Source of the DNA: Heliocidaris tuberculata
Taxonomy: Eukaryota; Echinodermata; Echinoidea; Camarodonta; Echinometridae
Assembly (NCBI GenBank): GCA_025618425.1
Contig: CM046846.1
Span: 1,312,642 to 1,376,641 of the forward strand
Direction: 5' to 3'
Length of the DNA stretch: 64,000 nucleotides
Both the position numbers and the translations under genes were made by a program. Positions 1 through 11,900 of this stretch are shown one piece after another. Below the pieces are notes generated by a model that worked only from the letters and a program-made list of their open reading frames with translations, searched no databases and was not told the origin of the DNA. Each line of letters opens with the position of its first letter. Position 1 is the stretch's first letter.

Positions 1-102
1 TCACCACCACTAATATCACCGTCATTGTCTAGATCTACAAGTCTACCCTATGTTTGTAGGATTATCATCAACATTATCACTAGCTATCATAATCATTATA
101 TT

Positions 103-103
103 T

Positions 104-134
<31 letters not shown>

Positions 135-170
135 CCATCACCATCATCACCATCATCACCATCATCGTCA
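103..170. repeat. (TCA)n / (ATC)n microsatellite
   Basis: Nearly perfect TCA trinucleotide array with some CAC interruptions toward the right. Read on the plus strand it gives a poly-histidine reading frame, which I treat as an artefact of the repeat. The rest of 1-1190 shows no convincing exon: it is AT-rich single-copy-looking sequence with scattered ATG and stop codons. Confidence 0.9.
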
Positions 171-1197
171 CTTGGAAAATCGTCATTTAATGAGACAGTA
201 TCCTACCTTCGCAATTTTTCCTTGGCTCTGCGTAACTCGTGAAAGCGATTTGAAGAAATTTCTTGCAAAATTCTTATAGTTGCATCAAAAAAAGAATCAT
301 TAAACCATCCAAGCAAGGCCAGGATTCACGTCTATAAGTCTTCGAAGTTAGCATAGTAGTATAGCTTAGGACTCGCATGTTACACGGTAGCGGTTGCTAT
401 GAGGATCGCGTCACTGTGATGACGCAATTAATTTCACGCCGTTATGCGCGTTACTAACCATTGTTCAACGCAGCTTCTGGTGCGCGTCTAAGTTTCATTA
501 TATTTCACATTGTTACGTTTGATTTTTTTTTGAATAAAATGTTCGAATCATGATGATCATTCTTACCTAATCATAACTTGTAATTGTCATGTCGCTCTTC
601 AATTTAATAATTATTTTAGGCAACACCTGTGATGTGTTGACCATAAATAATGATCATTATGCATTTGAAGAAATTGATATTTTACCTTGTTAATATTCAG
701 GACCGCAAAAAGGAACATTTTCGAGGAGCTTAGGGGTGTCATGGTGTTATCAAGATTTGCTGGTAATTTTGGGGTTTATCCGCCCCAAAACTAAAGCGCG
801 ATGATGATAATGGAGTATTTGTTGTGCCCCTCATCTTTCCTGGCAGGACGGAATATATGATAGCCCATATCCCTTTGGCGGATTTTTCACCAATTATGAA
901 ACTCAATTTTTTAGTGCAAAAATAAATAATAATGTTGGTAAAACCTTAGCAATAAAAAGAATCCTGTTATTTGAGAAAATGTCTGAGGGAGGGGGCGGGG
1001 TCTTGAGCATAATAATGTTATTCTCAGCTTAATCAACCTTTTATTTTTAAGAATATCTATTTGAACTTCTCTTTGACGAGTCTGTAATACTTCTTCTTTA
1101 TCTGTGTTTGGTCCTCTCTCTGCAGTGATGTAGGCTAATAAACATGTTCCCTTTTAGGTCACTTGTAAGTCCAGCTATACAAAAAGGTGATGAGCCA

Positions 1198-2245
1198 AGA
1201 ATCTCTTCCCCTCTCTCCTCTCTCTCCCTCCCCGTCTCTCTCTCTCTCTCTCTCTTCTCTTTCTACCTCCCTTTCACACTATGTTTCTCTTACTCTCTAC
1301 CTAATTCTCCCCCTCTCTCCTCTCTCTACTTCACCCTCTCTTCTTTTTCTTCCTCCCTTTCTCACTCTCTTTGTCTTACTCTCTACTAAACTCTTCCCCG
1401 CTCTTCTCTCTCTACCTCTTCCTCCCCTCTCCCTACCTAGCTCCCTCTCTTCTCTTTCTATCTCCCTTCCTCCCTCCCCTCTCTCCTCTGTGCCTCCCCA
1501 TCTCTTCACTTTCTACCTCCCTTTCTCCCTCCTTCTCTTACTCTCTACCTAACTCTCCCCTTCTCTCCTCATCTCTCCCTTTTCTCGTTCTTCCTCCCTT
1601 CCTCCCTCTCCTTCTCTCTATATAGTACCTAACTTTCCTCCTCTCTCCCCTCTCTACCCCCTTCTCGTTCTACCTCCCTCCCTCTTTCTCTCTACCTAAC
1701 TCTCCCCTCTCTTCTCGTTTGTTTTACCTCCCTTCCTCCCTCTTTCTCTCTACCTAACTCTCCCCTCTCTACCTCTCTCTCTCTCTCTCTCTCTCTCTAA
1801 CTCTTCCCTCTCTACCCCTTTCTCGTTCTACCTCCCTCTCTTTCTCTTTACCTAACTCTCCCCTCTCTACCTCCCTCTTTCTCTCTTCCTATTAACTCTC
1901 CCCCTCTCTTTACCCCCTTCTCGTTCTACCTCCCTCTCTTTCTCTTTACCTAACTCTCCCCTCTCTACCTCCCTCTTTCTCTCTTCCTATTAACTCTCCC
2001 CCTCTCTTTACCCCCTTCTCGTTCTACCTCCCTTCCTCCCTCTTTCTCTCCAACTCTCCCCTCTCTAACCCCCTTCTCGTTCTACCTCCCTCTCTTTCTC
2101 TCTACCCAACTCTCCCCCTCTCTCTACCCCCTTCCCTTTTTACCTCCTTTTCTCTCTCTCTGCCTCCCCCTCCCTTTACTCTCTACATCCCTCTCACCCT
2201 TCTCTCTTCATGTTTATCCCCCCCCCCCTTCTCCATGCATTTCTC
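1198..2245. repeat. 1-kb polypyrimidine (CT-rich) tract with tandem units
   Basis: About 1 kb in which the plus strand is almost only C and T. It contains CT dinucleotide runs and longer tandem units built from TAACTCTCCCC, TACCTCCCTC and CTTTCTC words. Two adjacent near-identical units of about 98 bp start at about 1853 and 1951. Long Ser/Leu/Pro frames on plus and Arg/Glu/Gly frames on minus are by-products of this composition. Such mirror-like purine/pyrimidine tracts can form triplex (H-DNA) structure; that is inference. Confidence 0.9.
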
Positions 2246-2984
2246 CCCCTCTCCTCCTGGATATATACTTGCAGTCGTCAATTATTGTAGAGGTATAAAC
2301 TTATCATGAATATGCATGTAATTATTTTCACCATTACCAAGATAGCAATGGAGAAAAGTAGAAATTAAGAAAATTGGAAGAGACATGGCTAGTCATAGGA
2401 TGTGATCAGAGAAAAATGAACAGAATGGGAAGTAGACAGATATGGTTTAGACAGAGATAGAAGGCGGAAAAACGAGAGAAGAAAGCCCAAATGTGAGTGG
2501 AAGAAATCAAAGCACAGTATAATAAATACATAGTTACACAGCATTGTTTTGTGCAGTTATCTTCTATATTTAAAAAAAAAATCCGTTTATTTCGATTCAA
2601 GACGAAAATACGAAACTTTACTAAAGAACGGACAAGTTGTTTTTTGTTTATTTACAGACTGCTATAACGTTAGATAATATTATTACATTATGTACTCTGT
2701 AATCAGATAAACTTGGATATACAATATACTGAAATATACAAATATACATTATATGCATATATCTACAGAAAATAAAATTGTGTTGTGATTTTCAATCAAC
2801 ATAGACAATAGAAAAGGTTAATTTTAATCATATCGAACTGAAATGATTACTTAATTATCAAACTTTAAATACAATATAGACAATTTTGAAATAGACATTA
2901 ACAACAATAAAAAAAAAAAAAACTTTGTAACGCTCATCTTCACACTAGACGACCATACAACCCAGTTGACCAAAGGTCCGCGAG

Positions 2985-3235
2985 GCCAAAAGCCCCGAGA
3001 CCGAAAATCTACTAGACAGAAAAGTTGGGTCTCTAATTAGCTGTCAGAAGTGTCATGAGACCGAAACTTCTGTCTCCTGGGCCATCGATCTCGTGAACCT
3101 CCTAAATGGTTCAGAAAGTCTACAAGACCGCAAACTTGGGACATGTATAGGCCTCCATTCTCGCGCACCTTCCGAGTAAGAAGGCCCGTGCGGTCTCGTA
3201 GATTTTCGGTCTTGAGAATCTCGGGTCAATTAGGA
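2985..3235. repeat. Inverted-repeat element with GAGACCGAAAATCTAC arms
   Basis: GAGACCGAAAATCTAC near 2998 is answered by its reverse complement GTAGATTTTCGGTC near 3199. The interior also contains related words (GAGACCGAAACTTCTG, AAGACCGCAAACTT). This looks like an old fold-back element or MITE. I see no clear target-site duplication. Confidence 0.55.
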
Positions 3236-4232
3236 CGTAACCAAAGCTGGAGACTGTTGTCCCTACCAAAATATTAGAACTGTTTTTAGAACACCATCAA
3301 GCACCGCTTTCCCAAATGCACACGATTTTGATAACGTAATAGTTATACATTGTATAAGTCACTCGATAACACATCTTCGTTTAATTTCACACTACATATC
3401 TGGTTGTAATTTTACCAAAGACTCGTCTAGGCTATAAAGAATGACGCTCTTTTTGGAGAATTTTTATCAAACCTTCAGTATCATCAAATTTACAAAATTA
3501 AGAAAATTCTTGATTCAAAATCTTGATTCTTAAGACACTACTTCCATCGCATATCATAGGCAAACTGGATTATGTTTATAAAAAGCACCGATGAGTGACA
3601 ACACTCGAAATGTTACAACTTACTTTTATAACAGGTTATTTGTACAAGTATCGATGTAAATCGTTTTAACTCTATACACTTTCTATAATTAAAGTATCTA
3701 TACAGTGCTTTTGGTTAAAAATAAGGAAATTGACATTTCTGTAAATACTGTAAATATGAAAAACGATGAATATACAAATATTTAAATATACAACGGATAT
3801 TTTCACCCGACATGGTCTATGAATTTCATCCACTCTGTACCAACTGCGAACAAGTCTGGAAATTAATAATGTGGAAATAAACATGGAATTTGTTACGATT
3901 TTTAAAGCGCTTGTTACTATTTCAGATGTGTGAAGAAACAACAATACTTTTACTTTTTATAAATTCCAAATGAAACAGAATTGGATCAGACACGATAATT
4001 TCCCTTTGGACATGGAAAATGTGGACCAGACAAAAGCTGCTTGTAGACAATATGAAACGCGTATATTTAAGAAAAAGTTCATAACATCTATATAGTCTTT
4101 AGAAAGTATCCCACAGTTTAATATCTACATGTATTCTATTTCGGTAGTGAAGGCCTATACAGTGTGTAAGAAATGGAAGACGGATTGAAATAGATCTGAC
4201 ATTATCAACAAGAGAAGAACAAGCAAATTAAC

Positions 4233-4796
4233 TTAAAGGGAAATCCAACCTTAATGGCGAGTTGTTCTGAAAGAAAAAGGAAAAAATTAAGAGAAGCAGA
4301 TTGGTGAAAGTTTGAACGAAATCGGACACGCAATAAGAAAGTCATGAATTTTGGAAAGTTGTAATCATTATAGATACGGAAATTTCAAATTGGCCGAATC
4401 GGTAATGTCACTGTGATGTAGTGGCGGCCAACTCCTCCATTTTCTCCAACACACAAAATGACTAAAGGTCATTTTTTTTTTGGGGGGGGATATGCTTTCT
4501 ACAATATGTTTTTAGTAATTCCCCGAGGGAAAAGGTGCTTATAGGAGAAAACCGCACATTAATGAAATTTCAGTGTACGACAAACGGGAGAGTTGACCGC
4601 TGATATGTCACAATCGAATCACCAAATTGCCAATTTGAGATTCGCAAAGATTTAATGATCTCATTTTTTTCAAACATCCATTACTTTCTTATTCCTTGTC
4701 CGATTTCTTTCAAACTTTCACTATCCTATATTTTTCCCCCTTATTTTTCTGCTTTCACTCAAATCATCTTATAACCAAGGTTGGATTGCCCTTTGA
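4233..4796. mobile_element. Palindromic MITE-like element (family A)
   Basis: The left end TTAAAGGGAAATCCAACCTT is mirrored at the right end by AAGGTTGGATTGCCCTTTGA. Pairing continues inward for more than 100 bp: the word GTGAAAGTTTGAA next to AAATCGGACA on the left matches the complement of TGTCCGATTTCTTTCAAACTTTCAC on the right. No transposase frame is present. It resembles the element at 51981-52525 in end sequence (AAAGGGAAA.TCCA.CC) and internal order, so the two probably belong to related families. It lies downstream of the acidic gene. Confidence 0.8.
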
Positions 4797-5370
4797 TCAC
4801 ACAGAGGGTGTTGCAATTTTTATGTCAAGGCTGTATCACATCATTCTTTGGCGATATACACTTTAATATGTTTCTATTAATTAGAGATCACATTTACAAT
4901 AATTCAAATCATTTCTGATTCCAAATCGCCACCACGACGTATCACATATACATATAAACTGGAAAATTTAGTAAGGTAAATTTTGTATCAAAACTTCATC
5001 TATTCCACCCAAAATTATTCACGCATTATTTTCTTAAGATAATCTTAAATGTGAAATACATGTATAATCTCAGAGGCATTAGGAACCCATGCAACTTAAT
5101 TGGAGAACATTGTAATGATTAAAATATCGGGAATATGACCAGCATTAGCGTATATAAAGAGAATGGCTACTTGATATAATATACATTTCACTCAGATTTT
5201 TCATCAAATGTGAAATGACAATCAATATTGCAGGATGTGAATAAGGTGTTGTAAATATTAGTGCTATGTGTCTTTTTCGCCCAAGGCCTATACTATGGTC
5301 GTGACAAAAGACAAATTTTGTAATACGCGCAAGCGCTATACGTAGGTGTTAGCAGTTTTGCCGGTATCAC

Positions 5371-5446
5371 TGCCCCCCCCCCCCCCCCCGTGATGAAGCT
5401 TGGGTCCAATCATTTCTTTTCTCGCCACCCCCTCCCCCCCCCCCCT
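5371..5446. repeat. Paired poly-C runs
   Basis: Two long C runs (about 18 and 12 bases) separated by about 45 bp. They are examples of the homopolymer C/G runs that recur throughout the window. Exact lengths depend on assembly quality. Confidence 0.8.
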
Positions 5447-5797
5447 TAATTCCAATCGACTCTGAAGTTTGAACAAAATTCATATTAGCGAAAATGATCT
5501 TACACTGTAAAATATAAACCTGTAAAGTTAGGATTTCATCAATAAGTCCAAACTTATGCCATTTCCAACTGATTTCTATTGAAGTGCTAATCAAATGGCC
5601 TCTTTTTTATATCATGGAAGGTAAGCTCCAAATTTTGTATTCATTCTACATTACTCTGTCTGCTATCTAATACATTTTTACAATAGTTTGAAAATGAAAG
5701 AAATGGAGCTTTCATTAGAGACAATAGAGAAGGGGAAGAAAACCGAGAAAAGATGAAACATATTGAAGACATAAAATAAATAGAGTTGGAGGGTACC

Positions 5798-7833
5798 TTA
5801 TACTCTCTCCATAAGATCTAATTCTGCTAGCTGGCTTTTGGTCTCTTTGTATATATTCATCAGTTCAAGAACATCTTCTTCCAGTTGCCTGTATGTCTCT
5901 AACAAACCAATGAGCTGTCCTTCTTCATATCCAGGCACACCTTGACTAGGATTGACCATGATGCGATCCAGGAACGGGTAGTCGTCTTTGAACTTCTGCA
6001 TGTCTAAGGTTCTCTCCGACAAGAGCTCACTCAAGGACTCCACCTGACGCTGGAGGCCTTCTCTCTCGGACAGTTCTTCTCCTGCTGAGTCGAAAGGAAG
6101 ATCAAGCTTGAAATCTTCCTCGTGAAAGTCTTTTGCTGGTCCTGGTTGCGCGAATTGCTCTCCAGCGAAATCAGCCGTGACGGTCTCATTCATACTGAAA
6201 CCCTCACCAGGGCTGTCTATTGAATCCTCAACAGTGTCTGAACGATGATCGGAGGCAAAAGACTGTTCATGAAGTTCTTCAGGATGGCCGTGAACTTGTT
6301 CTGGTTGTAAGGCCTGTTCCCCAGCGCTGTCAGAGACGCTTTCGGAAATAAAGGCCTCGTATCGGCTGTCTATTGACTCTATAACAATGTCTGAACGACG
6401 TTCGAAGGAAACGGACTGTTCCTGGAGTTTAACCATTTTGCCATCGGGACCAGCGATACCCTTGCTGATCTCATAGGAGTAAAGACTCCTCTGAGTTTCC
6501 ATGTTCTCTTCAGCCCGATATACCTCAATGGAGGCAGTCACTGAAAGAGCAGCAGGCGGAGAATTGCTCGGTAGGCCCACCAAGGCGAACATGCGTTCCC
6601 CAGAGGCGAACGACGTATCATCATCGTAATTACCATCTTCTGATGACCCAGAGTACCCTCGGTAATCGGAATGTGACCACACACTGTCCTCGCTTTGACT
6701 CAAAGGTTCGGTATGTCCATTTGTCTTAGCATACTCGCCTGATACAAAGTTCGGTTCTGGATCCCGAGTAGGATAGTTATCTAGGGATTCGTGTGACTGT
6801 GCTGTTGAATTCGTTAATCGGTCATCACTTGGTGGGTTTTGATTGAAAACAGGTCGCGCAAATACAGGCTGTACCTTCTCCGGTACATTCATGTCTATGG
6901 TAATAGTGGGTTCTGGGATGGGTGTAAAATCCGCAGGAGCATGCTTACCGTTATTCAGTTCACCTTTTCCAAACATATCTGTAATGCGTGTAGGAGCCGT
7001 CTCATCGGGGTAATTCACGTTCATTGTAACGGTAGGCTCAGCAGCAGGCAAGGGTTGGCCTGACATATGGTCCATGTTAACTCCGTTCTGCAGTTTTTGA
7101 GGAGGAGGGGGATAATAATCATGCGGTGATGAGGGAAACAATTTTTGTCTCTGTTTTTCTATCTCTAACAGTTCAGAAGAAGAGTCATAGTCACTGAATA
7201 CGTGGTGTCCATTTTGCGACGGATGCATTATCTCTTGACTGTCTTTAGGAGCGCGAGAAGTGGGATATCTTGGGGTCGGCTCCAGCGATGACCCTCCAGA
7301 AATCGGCCGAAACCTCGTGTCATCATCATAATCATATTCTGCAGTCGGAACCTCGCTCGGGTAAGATTTCCCAGGATCGTCCTTGGGAAGATAGTGGGGG
7401 TATCCCGTTGCAGCTGGGTCCTGTGGCCAGTCCCTCCCACTGTTGGGTCCATAACCAGCAGGGATCTCCTCTAGGTAGTCCTCGCTAGAACTTGATACCG
7501 GTGAGTCTGACTGCCTGCCACGCCTCTCATAATCATTGTCTGATGACGACTCACCGTTTTGTTGTTCACTCATCTGAGCAAGCATAGCACTAGTGATGAA
7601 GAACATCCTCGGGCCCTGCGGTTTCTCAGGTTCTTCCTCCTCCTCTTCCTCCTCCTCCTGCTCTTCGTACGGTCCTTGGTAGTAACCATGGTAACCAGGT
7701 GGCTCACGTGATGGAATCGCTGTATCATGTGACATATCATGTGGGTAAGAGGGTTCCTTGAAACTAGGCCTCTCGTCTTCTTCCTCTTCATCTTCTTCAA
7801 CTAGTCCCGTTTGATTATCGAGGATGTATGTTC
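5798..7833 (-). CDS. Last coding exon of large acidic AKAP-like protein gene
   Basis: C-terminal exon of the minus-strand acidic gene, about 678 codons. The acceptor is a pyrimidine-rich stretch ending in TTTTTCAG just above 7833. The exon opens with two bases that complete a Gly codon left by the donor at 8922, then reads TYILDNQTGLVEEDEEEEDE, and ends in TAA at 5798. It contains a Glu run (residues of EQEEEEEEEEEPEK), a tandem pair PTVTMNVNYP / PTITIDMNVP, a third copy of the FALV motif (6578-6589), and a near-duplicated segment built on R[SD]..IDS..E.F and FAGEQ/SAGEQ. The final about 100 residues are Leu/Glu-rich and predicted helical or coiled-coil (LSERTLDMQKFKDDYPFLDR, then LLETYRQLEEDVLELMNIYK). 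No enzyme domain is seen. The family is not recognised; the low-complexity acidic body is likely disordered and the C-terminal helix is the best candidate for a conserved domain. Confidence 0.85.
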
Positions 7834-8921
7834 CTGAAAAATAATTATTATAAAATATAGTATGAGTTATAATTGAATTTTGTGAGAAAATTTTGAATTA
7901 GTTTTGCTAGGGCGCATACTGTTTAGACATATCACAATTTCAAATTTAATGTATTACCATTTATCGAAAGGTATGTGTAATATTAAAATAGTAAAGTAAG
8001 GTATCGCATGATGTGAAGAGAGTAAAGTACGATATTGCCTACTTCTAGCTGATTTACAGCTTCTTGAAATACTGCATAAAACATCACTTCGATTTTTTTA
8101 AATTGTAGTAATGGTTACATGGTTACATGGTTAAGAGCCATCGCTCTCGAAAACAATCTGGTGTTAACAGGTGTTGTCAGTCACCGTGAGTGGATTTCAC
8201 TTTTAATGTTCTTATGTAATGCCTGGTTCCCTCTTCCTACTACAGTGTAAGGAAATTTCATCATCACAAATCTCCGCAGCTCGAGTAATTCTATGATAGG
8301 ATAGACCCATGGTCAGACTCATCTCCCTGGTTTCGCTGCCTGTCTGCCCTGGAGACCTCACACATATTAATTGGTAATTCAACCAAAATTTGGTGTCAGC
8401 GAATTATGATACAATACACATGGACACTGGCGACTCAGTAACTTAAATCCATTTGAACGAATTTTATCACAAGAGGTATATTTCTAACACAAAAGGGCTT
8501 GTTCTCTATTTTGTAAGTGCCAAAAGTCATATCACCATGAAGGAACGTAAATTCAACAGATATTTTTCTCATCAGAAAAAGAGACTACATGCTTACATAC
8601 TTCACAATACAGAAATATATAGGCGTCGCAAGAGGAGATGTGTGCGGGTATAACAACTCGTTCAATCGCTTCCGGGGTCAAATTTAGAATTGTTTATCCC
8701 TGTTGGAAATTTTAAAAAGATTTTTTTTTTCTTCAAAACTTAGTATTATATTATTTATATTCATTATATTATTTAGTTCAAAAAAATTTGACTAACTTAT
8801 TCAAATATTGGGTCCGACAATGGTCTAGCGATGCCCGTACCATAAGAAAGATATACATGATAACCATTCAGTCGACGTAATTTTGGCTCCGACCCATACG
8901 GATAAAGAAGAAGATAATTAC
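7834..8921 (-). other. Intron of the acidic gene
   Basis: On the minus strand the donor is CCTCAG|GTAATT at 8922/8921 and the acceptor TTTTTCAG|GAACA at 7834/7833. The exon above ends one base into a codon and the exon below starts with two, so the frame is kept. Open frame continues past the donor for 42 codons to a stop at 8797, so intron retention would give a shorter C-terminus ending SDPIFE. The interior is AT-rich with no other gene seen. Confidence 0.75.
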
Positions 8922-11900
8922 CTGAGGTATCTGAACTTGAGACGGAAGAAGAATCATCATCTGAATATGAAATAGTATCCGGTCCCAACCTCTCAGGAAC
9001 TGCATCCTCGGCCTTGGGATAGCGATCGACTTCAGGATACCCTTCGATGACTCTCTCGGATGACTCGGGCACTGCTTGTTCCATCGCTCCCCTCTCATCA
9101 GCGACATAACCTTCCTCAACGACCTGCTTCAATGTCGTGTTAACCTGGTCGTCTTCTTTGGTTGGCCTCCTTTCAAGAGAGACAAACAGTTCATCAAAAT
9201 TAATTTGGCATTCCTCTTCATTCTGCTGATCGGGGAAGATGGGTTCATCGACGTCAGATAGATAGTCATCCTCATCAAGGTTTTCCTTTGATGGCGAAGA
9301 GACAAGAGCGAAGAGCGTCGACTTCTTTTCTGGGGTTAGATTTTTACCAACAAGATTACTGACCAGCGCAAATGTCCGACCACCGGTGAGCGAGGGATCA
9401 TCGAGAATGGAACTGTAGAAGAGACTGTCCTGACTGTTGTACATCCCGTAGGAATACAAGAAGGGTTTCTGCATGAGATACTGAATGGCTTCCCTCACCA
9501 TTTCATCAGTTATGACTCTCTTTCGATGAGGGCTCGCTTCGCCGACGTCCGAGTCATCTAGATCGACATCCACGGACAGCTCACCACCGAGTGATTTCAA
9601 AAGCGATTTCAAGTTAACACGACCGTTTACCGTCTTCCTGACATCTGTAGCAACCACATCATCATCAAATACCTTTTCAGGTGTTTTGATACTAGGCGGG
9701 GCTTCGGTAACCTTGGAGAGGATACTGCTTACGTCCATTTCCGGCCCTGCTTCTGCCCCAGCTACAGGTCGGGGTATAACTACTTCGTCATCCTTATGAA
9801 ATCTTTTTGCTCCCTTTTCCTCGCCAACACAAGGATCGGCTGGAGGAATTTGTTCATGATCTTTAGTATCTGCGATGTTGCTGAAAAAGTCAACGTCTTT
9901 CGAATCATCTACCGACATAGGTACAGGCATTACATTATCTTCACAGATTGGTTCTCCGTCATACAATTGTTCATTAGAACCTTCTGAATCAACCACATGT
10001 TGCAGTCTGACATCAGCCAGAAGGAAATCTTCAATATTAAGATCTGCAGTTTCATCACCCTCGTCTTCCCCTTTCTCTGCTTCATTAGAGCCCTCACCAC
10101 CAAGGGAAGACACAATATCTCTTAAGTTTGTTTTGGGGACTGTTACCGAAGCAGTGACCACTTGATCGTCCGAATCTTGCTTCGTAGAAGGGGAGACTTC
10201 CCCTTGTTTTTCAAACTGGACATCAATACTGTCACTAACTGGACCTGTCCTCCGAAAATCCGAAACTTCCCCACCTTCACTTTGTCTCGCCTGTGAATCT
10301 TGATGTACTGATAGGTCAGCATTATAATCATTGCTCGTATTACTTGGTTCTTGTGGACGGGAGCAGAATGTGTCTATACTCGAACATTCCACGGGTCGTG
10401 CAGCTGCAGACGCGATGAGCTCCTCGTCCACGGCTTGCCTCTGGTCGTTCCCAACAGTTGGATCACCGTCATCATCACTGTGATCGTCAATGTCTGTACT
10501 TTCAATGGTAGCCATAAACTCAATCATGCCGAGCTTTGGATCATGGTCTATTTCACCTTCGTCGCCAGCCTCCTTGGAAGGAATTTCCTCACCCGTGAGT
10601 CTCGTCAACAAATCCTTTACATCAGAAGGATCCTCATGTGAGGCTTTCACAGTAGCAACTATTTGAACATCAGTATTTGGCTCGACTTCGGCATTATGCC
10701 TGACGTCACCTTCCGATTCGTGCTCGTCATCATGTCTTGCACTTACAGTCACATCGATTGGAAATTGCGTTTCAGGTTTTGTTTGATTTTGGTTCTCATC
10801 ATTCTGTGGAACGTAATCATTCGCTTTGTAGGCTTCTTTGGCAAATTCATCATCATGAGGCACCGTATGGTCATCAGCTACAGCTGGAAGCGCACTTGTG
10901 TTTTCAATTTCATTCCTTATCTCACTTTGGGGAGATGCAAAGTCCTCTACGACATTCACTTCTTCGATGATATCATCATCGTCAACGCTATCAATTCTGA
11001 TCTGTGGAATTGGTCCATCACTGACGCGACGTGCACTCTTTAATTGATCCTCTCCATTCGTATGAACAATAGTTTGTGGAAGTTCACTCTCATCAGCTGC
11101 TAAGGTTGGTCTACTTTTATTCGCTATTTCGTAGAGAATGTCTTGTACCATTTCGTTCGCTAGAGATTCTGCGACAACATTTTGAACACTAATGCGGTTC
11201 TTGTCAAAGTTCGCTTCATCCGATGCTTCGTTTTCAGTTTTTTGATTACTTCTTAACCAACATTCTACCTCTTGACTGTCTACCGGCTGTACAAGGTCAT
11301 TGACATTTTCGGTATTTCCTTCAAGGAAGGCTTCGTTTGTTAAGTTCGTATCACGGGTTGTTTCGTTAACCATTTCCTTCGAAATACGATCGGCAACTAC
11401 GTTTCCAACCTCCACTCGTTCTTCCCTCGACAAATCATGCTCTGTTTCCGCAATACCACCAACAGCATCCTTCATCATTTCATTTGAAATGGCATCTGCC
11501 ACTACATTTCCAGTCTCAATATTTTCCTCACGGTCCAAATCATGTTCCCCTTCAGCGTCCAAACCACGCGTCATTTCTTTCAACATTTCATTCGAAATGA
11601 GACCGGCAACTACATTTTCTATCTCACTTCGTTCCTCCCGGTCCAAGTCATGTTCTCTTGCCTTGACGTCACTTCCGGCGTCCTTCACAGTGTCGGCATC
11701 GCTCGACGTCGTCGTGTCATCGGATCCGTCTTCTACGACATCGTCATCGATGGCGTTTTTGACCACGGGAGCATTAGGCACGTCTTGCGATTCAACCAAG
11801 ACGTATTCTACCGACGTTTTAACCGTGGTGATATCTTCATCAACAGATGTTCCTGCTTCTGATGGATCAAGTGTCTCTTGTCTGTCATCAAGGCTTTCTG

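Larger units (their letters stand above)
2246..5797. other. Non-coding flank downstream of the acidic gene
   Basis: No supportable exon is seen on either strand. This is the 3' side of the minus-strand acidic gene, so part of it may be 3' UTR. I found no AATAAA on the minus strand close below 5797; the first TTTATT matches on plus that I noticed lie far away, near 2585 and 2646. The stretch holds an inverted repeat (2985-3235), a palindromic element (4233-4796) and two poly-C runs (about 5371-5389 and 5434-5445). Confidence 0.6.

Noticed and set aside
25..279. Open frame with a poly-histidine stretch
   Set aside because: Produced by the TCA/CAC microsatellite at 103-170; no ATG context or splice support.
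1144..1625. Ser/Leu/Pro-rich plus-strand and Arg/Glu-rich minus-strand frames
   Set aside because: They follow the polypyrimidine composition; absence of stops is expected in CT repeats.
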